DNA from: Caprella mutica
Taxonomy: Eukaryota; Arthropoda; Malacostraca; Amphipoda; Caprellidae
Direction: 5' to 3'
Length of the DNA: 64,000 bases
Assembly (NCBI GenBank): GCA_947561585.1
Contig: CANNZV010000434.1
Span: forward strand, 310,001 to 374,000
This document shows, in pieces, positions 61,835 through 64,000 of this stretch (the stretch's first letter is position 1; every line of letters starts with the position of its first letter). A program made the position numbers and the translations under genes. The notes beneath the pieces were generated by a model. The model was not told where the DNA came from. It saw only the letters and a list, made by a program, of their open reading frames with translations, and did not search any database.

Positions 61835-62060
61835 TTATTCATAGTTCACTAATTTTCAAAAAGAAACATTACTGATTGTAATGCCTGTAGATATTTCAAA
61901 ATTGGTTTATGTGATCAGCAACAAATTTGGACGATTTGAACATGACAGGAAATTAGAAAACTTTGATTTGTTAAATTAGAAAACTCTGATTGGTTAGATT
62001 AGAGACATGCAGTGACTATTTTCTCTGATAGTACATCATCGCAGTGACTCTTTTCTCTGA
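61835..62060 (+). repeat. Dispersed repeat family E, copy 2
   Basis: Homologous to 38815-39005. Its right end is the word TTTTCTCTGATAGTACA, which then becomes tandem. Confidence 0.7.
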
Positions 62061-62162
62061 TAGTACATCATCACAGTGACTCTTTTCTCTGATAGTACAT
62101 CATCACAGTGACTCTTTTTTCTGATAGTACATCATCACAGTGACTCTTTTCTCTGATAGTAC
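62036..62162. repeat. 32-bp tandem repeat, about four units, inverse of the 57.9-kb array
   Basis: Units read CTCTGATAGTACATCATCAC and AGTGACTCTTTT, which is the reverse complement of the 57891-59342 unit. Confidence 0.9.
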
Positions 62163-62609
62163 AACCAGAAGGCTCTTGGAATTTTCCCTGACGTAATTTT
62201 TCCTGGCTGAATTTTACCATTGAGGACTTATCCAAGGTGAACCTTTTCTTGGCGGAATTTCCTGTAGAAAAAATGAGTTTGTACAAAAACCATATAATCC
62301 GCAGAATCACTGAAATTAATTTCTTAAACCACCATGGTTCGATCTAACCATGTTTAAATCGAAGACGATTATTTACCTATTCTAAAATGAATAACTTAGA
62401 ATACATTTATATAAAGTTGTATAATTAGTATAAATTTGAACAATGAGGCAAACTAGAACAGCAAACTCTGCACCATTCGATAAAAAAAGTTGGTCAATTT
62501 AAGTACTATATGTTAAAGTTACTTCCATTTTTTTATATATAAACTAAATTTGCATTTCATTCTTTGAATTTTTCTTACTGTTTTCCAATTTATACATAGG
62601 AATTTTTTT

Positions 62610-62870
62610 CGTCCCTGGGAAAATTCCATGCAAGAATATTTTCTCCAAAGAAAATTCCACCGGGGAAAATTCTACATAACAAAGTTCCTCCTGGGAAGAT
62701 TCCGCCTGAAGAACTAAAATCCCACACTGGGAAAATTCCACATGGGAAAATACCGTTTGGGAAAATTCCGCCCGGGGAAATTTTGCCTCGGAAAAATTCG
62801 AACTGGGAAAATTCCGCCTTGGAAAATAGCGCATGGGAAAATTCTGCATAGGAAAATTCCTGTTACTCAA
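62610..62870. repeat. Degenerate 15-25-bp repeat built on GGGAAAATTCC
   Basis: About a dozen GGAAAATTCC-like palindromes (TGGGAAAATTCCGCC and relatives) are unevenly spaced. A related weaker block with GGAATTTTCC lies at 62170-62260. Confidence 0.8.
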
Positions 62871-63550
62871 CCAGAAAGGTTCCACAATACACGTACAGTA
62901 TCGACACTGCCAATCTGTAGATTAAAGTCAACTTCACTGCTGGTATTTTACAGCACTTCTGATTGCATCGGGACTTCTAAAACTTCTCTGCAATTCCGAT
63001 ACGCGAAGTTTTGTGATTTCAAACTGAGATGTGAAGTAAGCTCAATGGAAACATTCTACTATTCCGTTACTGCCAAATCATTAGCCATTTTTCATTTCAA
63101 AAGTGGACATCCGGGGTACACACTAGGGTGGCTCGAAAACCAAAATTTTGGAATTTCGTTTGTCCTTAGTGCGGGAAAGTGGCCAAATGGTGTAAAAACA
63201 TTGCATACAAAGTTTCAGGGCGATCGGAGGACGTCTTCCGTTGCCTGTACGCCGATATATATTAAATAATAAAAAAATAATATTTTTTAGGCATTTTTTT
63301 TAATTTTTGCATTTTTTTCGTATGTTAAGCGCTAAAACTTGCTTGCCCTTAGTGTTTAATCTGTACATATATAATTTACCGATGTTCTTTCAAAATCTCA
63401 ATATATTTCATGGATATTTAGGGTTGCCGAATTACCAATAACTATTTTTTAAACGAATTTTTACCTTATTATATGAAAACGTCACTAAATGAATTGTTTC
63501 AACAGCTATTTAAACATGTTAAATTAGGTAAGATTCAAACAAATATGTTA
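62871..63550. other. Unassigned DNA, no secure gene
   Basis: A plus-strand frame of about 175 codons ends at 63269, but its first part lies in the GGAAAATTCC repeat. The rest matches nothing I recognise. It may be an old repeat. Confidence 0.4.
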
Positions 63551-63862
63551 ACTACTGTTTTATTATACGACATCATCGAGTATAATAACAAAAAAATGCA
63601 TGTAAGAACATATAAAATAAACATATATGATTTCCTTTGATCTTAACGGTATGCTATTACGTACTAATTTACCATATTAAAATATGGGGTAATCTATCTT
63701 TGAAATATATATATACTAACTACTGTTTAACTATACGACATCATCAAATACAGTAACAAAAAAATGCATGTAAGAACGTATAAAATTAACATATATGATT
63801 TCCTTTGATCTTAACAGTATGTACTAATTTACCATATTACAATATGGGGTAATCTTTCTTTG
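63551..63862. repeat. Direct duplication of about 167 bp
   Basis: The words ATACGACATCATC, AAAAAAATGCATGTAAGAAC, CATATATGATTTCCTTTGAT and TATGGGGTAATCT occur in the same order in both copies, with about 90 percent identity by eye. The right copy runs into the possible edge exon. Confidence 0.9.
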
Positions 63863-64000
63863 ATTCAAAAACAGAGATGCGTCCTCTTGACGCAAGACGA
63901 GACTTGATGAATCCCTCTCTTGTCTCATGGCCGCAGACTTGATTTGAAGCCTCGCTCACTATTTTGATGGCCCTTTCTACCGCCTGTGTGTGGAGGGGAT
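63837..64000 (-). CDS. Possible terminal exon fragment at the right edge, unrecognised
   Basis: Reading in from the edge, about 53 codons stay open to a TAA at 63837-63839. Part of this reads AVERAIKIVSEASNQVCGHE, then GFIKSRLASRGRISVFESKK. A CACACAG just before AVER could be an acceptor. The GC content is higher than in the flanking DNA. The composition is protein-like but I do not recognise a family. The stretch is short, so chance is a real alternative. Confidence 0.25.
   Translation of the reverse strand, partial: PLHTQAVERAIKIVSEASNQVCGHETREGFIKSRLASRGRISVFESKKDYPIL

Noticed and set aside
62742..63269. Plus-strand frame of 175 codons
   Set aside because: The N-terminal third is the GGAAAATTCC repeat and the rest has no recognisable domain or splice signals.

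Overview
The window looks like nuclear DNA of an invertebrate animal, AT-rich and very repeat-rich. The one securely recognised gene is a multi-exon metazoan gene with GT-AG introns. The base composition, the abundance of TAGCTA-like words in non-coding DNA and the compact exons would fit a sponge or another early-branching marine invertebrate, but that is a low-confidence guess. No prokaryotic features, RNA genes or CRISPR arrays were seen.

Gene content. The minus strand from 14386 down to the left edge carries an srGAP-type gene (SLIT-ROBO Rho GTPase-activating protein) with the order F-BAR, RhoGAP, SH3. I joined eleven coding exons by hand. Every junction has GT-AG ends and matching phase, giving 773 continuous codons with the C-terminal tail lying beyond base 1. 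Two further minus-strand open exons, 16857-17280 and 40770-41418, are Ser/Thr-rich and end in the same splice phase as coding exon 1. Both could join in frame to exon 2, so they are candidate alternative first exons. If so, the gene is at least 41 kb long and contains the giant 33-bp array in an intron. A short open stretch at the right edge (63837-64000) may be the end of another gene.

Repeat content. Roughly 40 percent of the window is tandem repeat by my count of array spans. The arrays fall into three groups. (1) Five minisatellites in the srGAP introns directly abut splice sites, and several carry copies of the neighbouring donor, acceptor or branch-site-like sequence. (2) A 33-bp array of about 11 kb (20.85-31.88 kb) has a unit that starts with the terminal bases of an inverted-repeat element lying at its right edge. 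(3) There are independent arrays of 17 bp (4.2 kb, AT-rich), 32 bp (palindromic), 32 bp (with a 704-bp higher-order period), 19-48 bp and others.

Dispersed repeats. Several families recur: palindromic MITE-like elements with TA or TTAA flanks; a family that begins ACCTTCGC and contains GGTCAAAGGTCA-type motifs; a roughly 350-bp family present four times in the same orientation; a Helitron-like element at 36.6-37.7 kb; a decayed element with about 55-bp terminal inverted repeats at 18.6-19.4 kb; and a foldback-like element at 44.8-45.8 kb. The regions between these are AT-rich and show no gene I can support.

The best candidates for something undescribed are the splice-site-seeded intronic minisatellites and the transposon-terminus-derived satellite.
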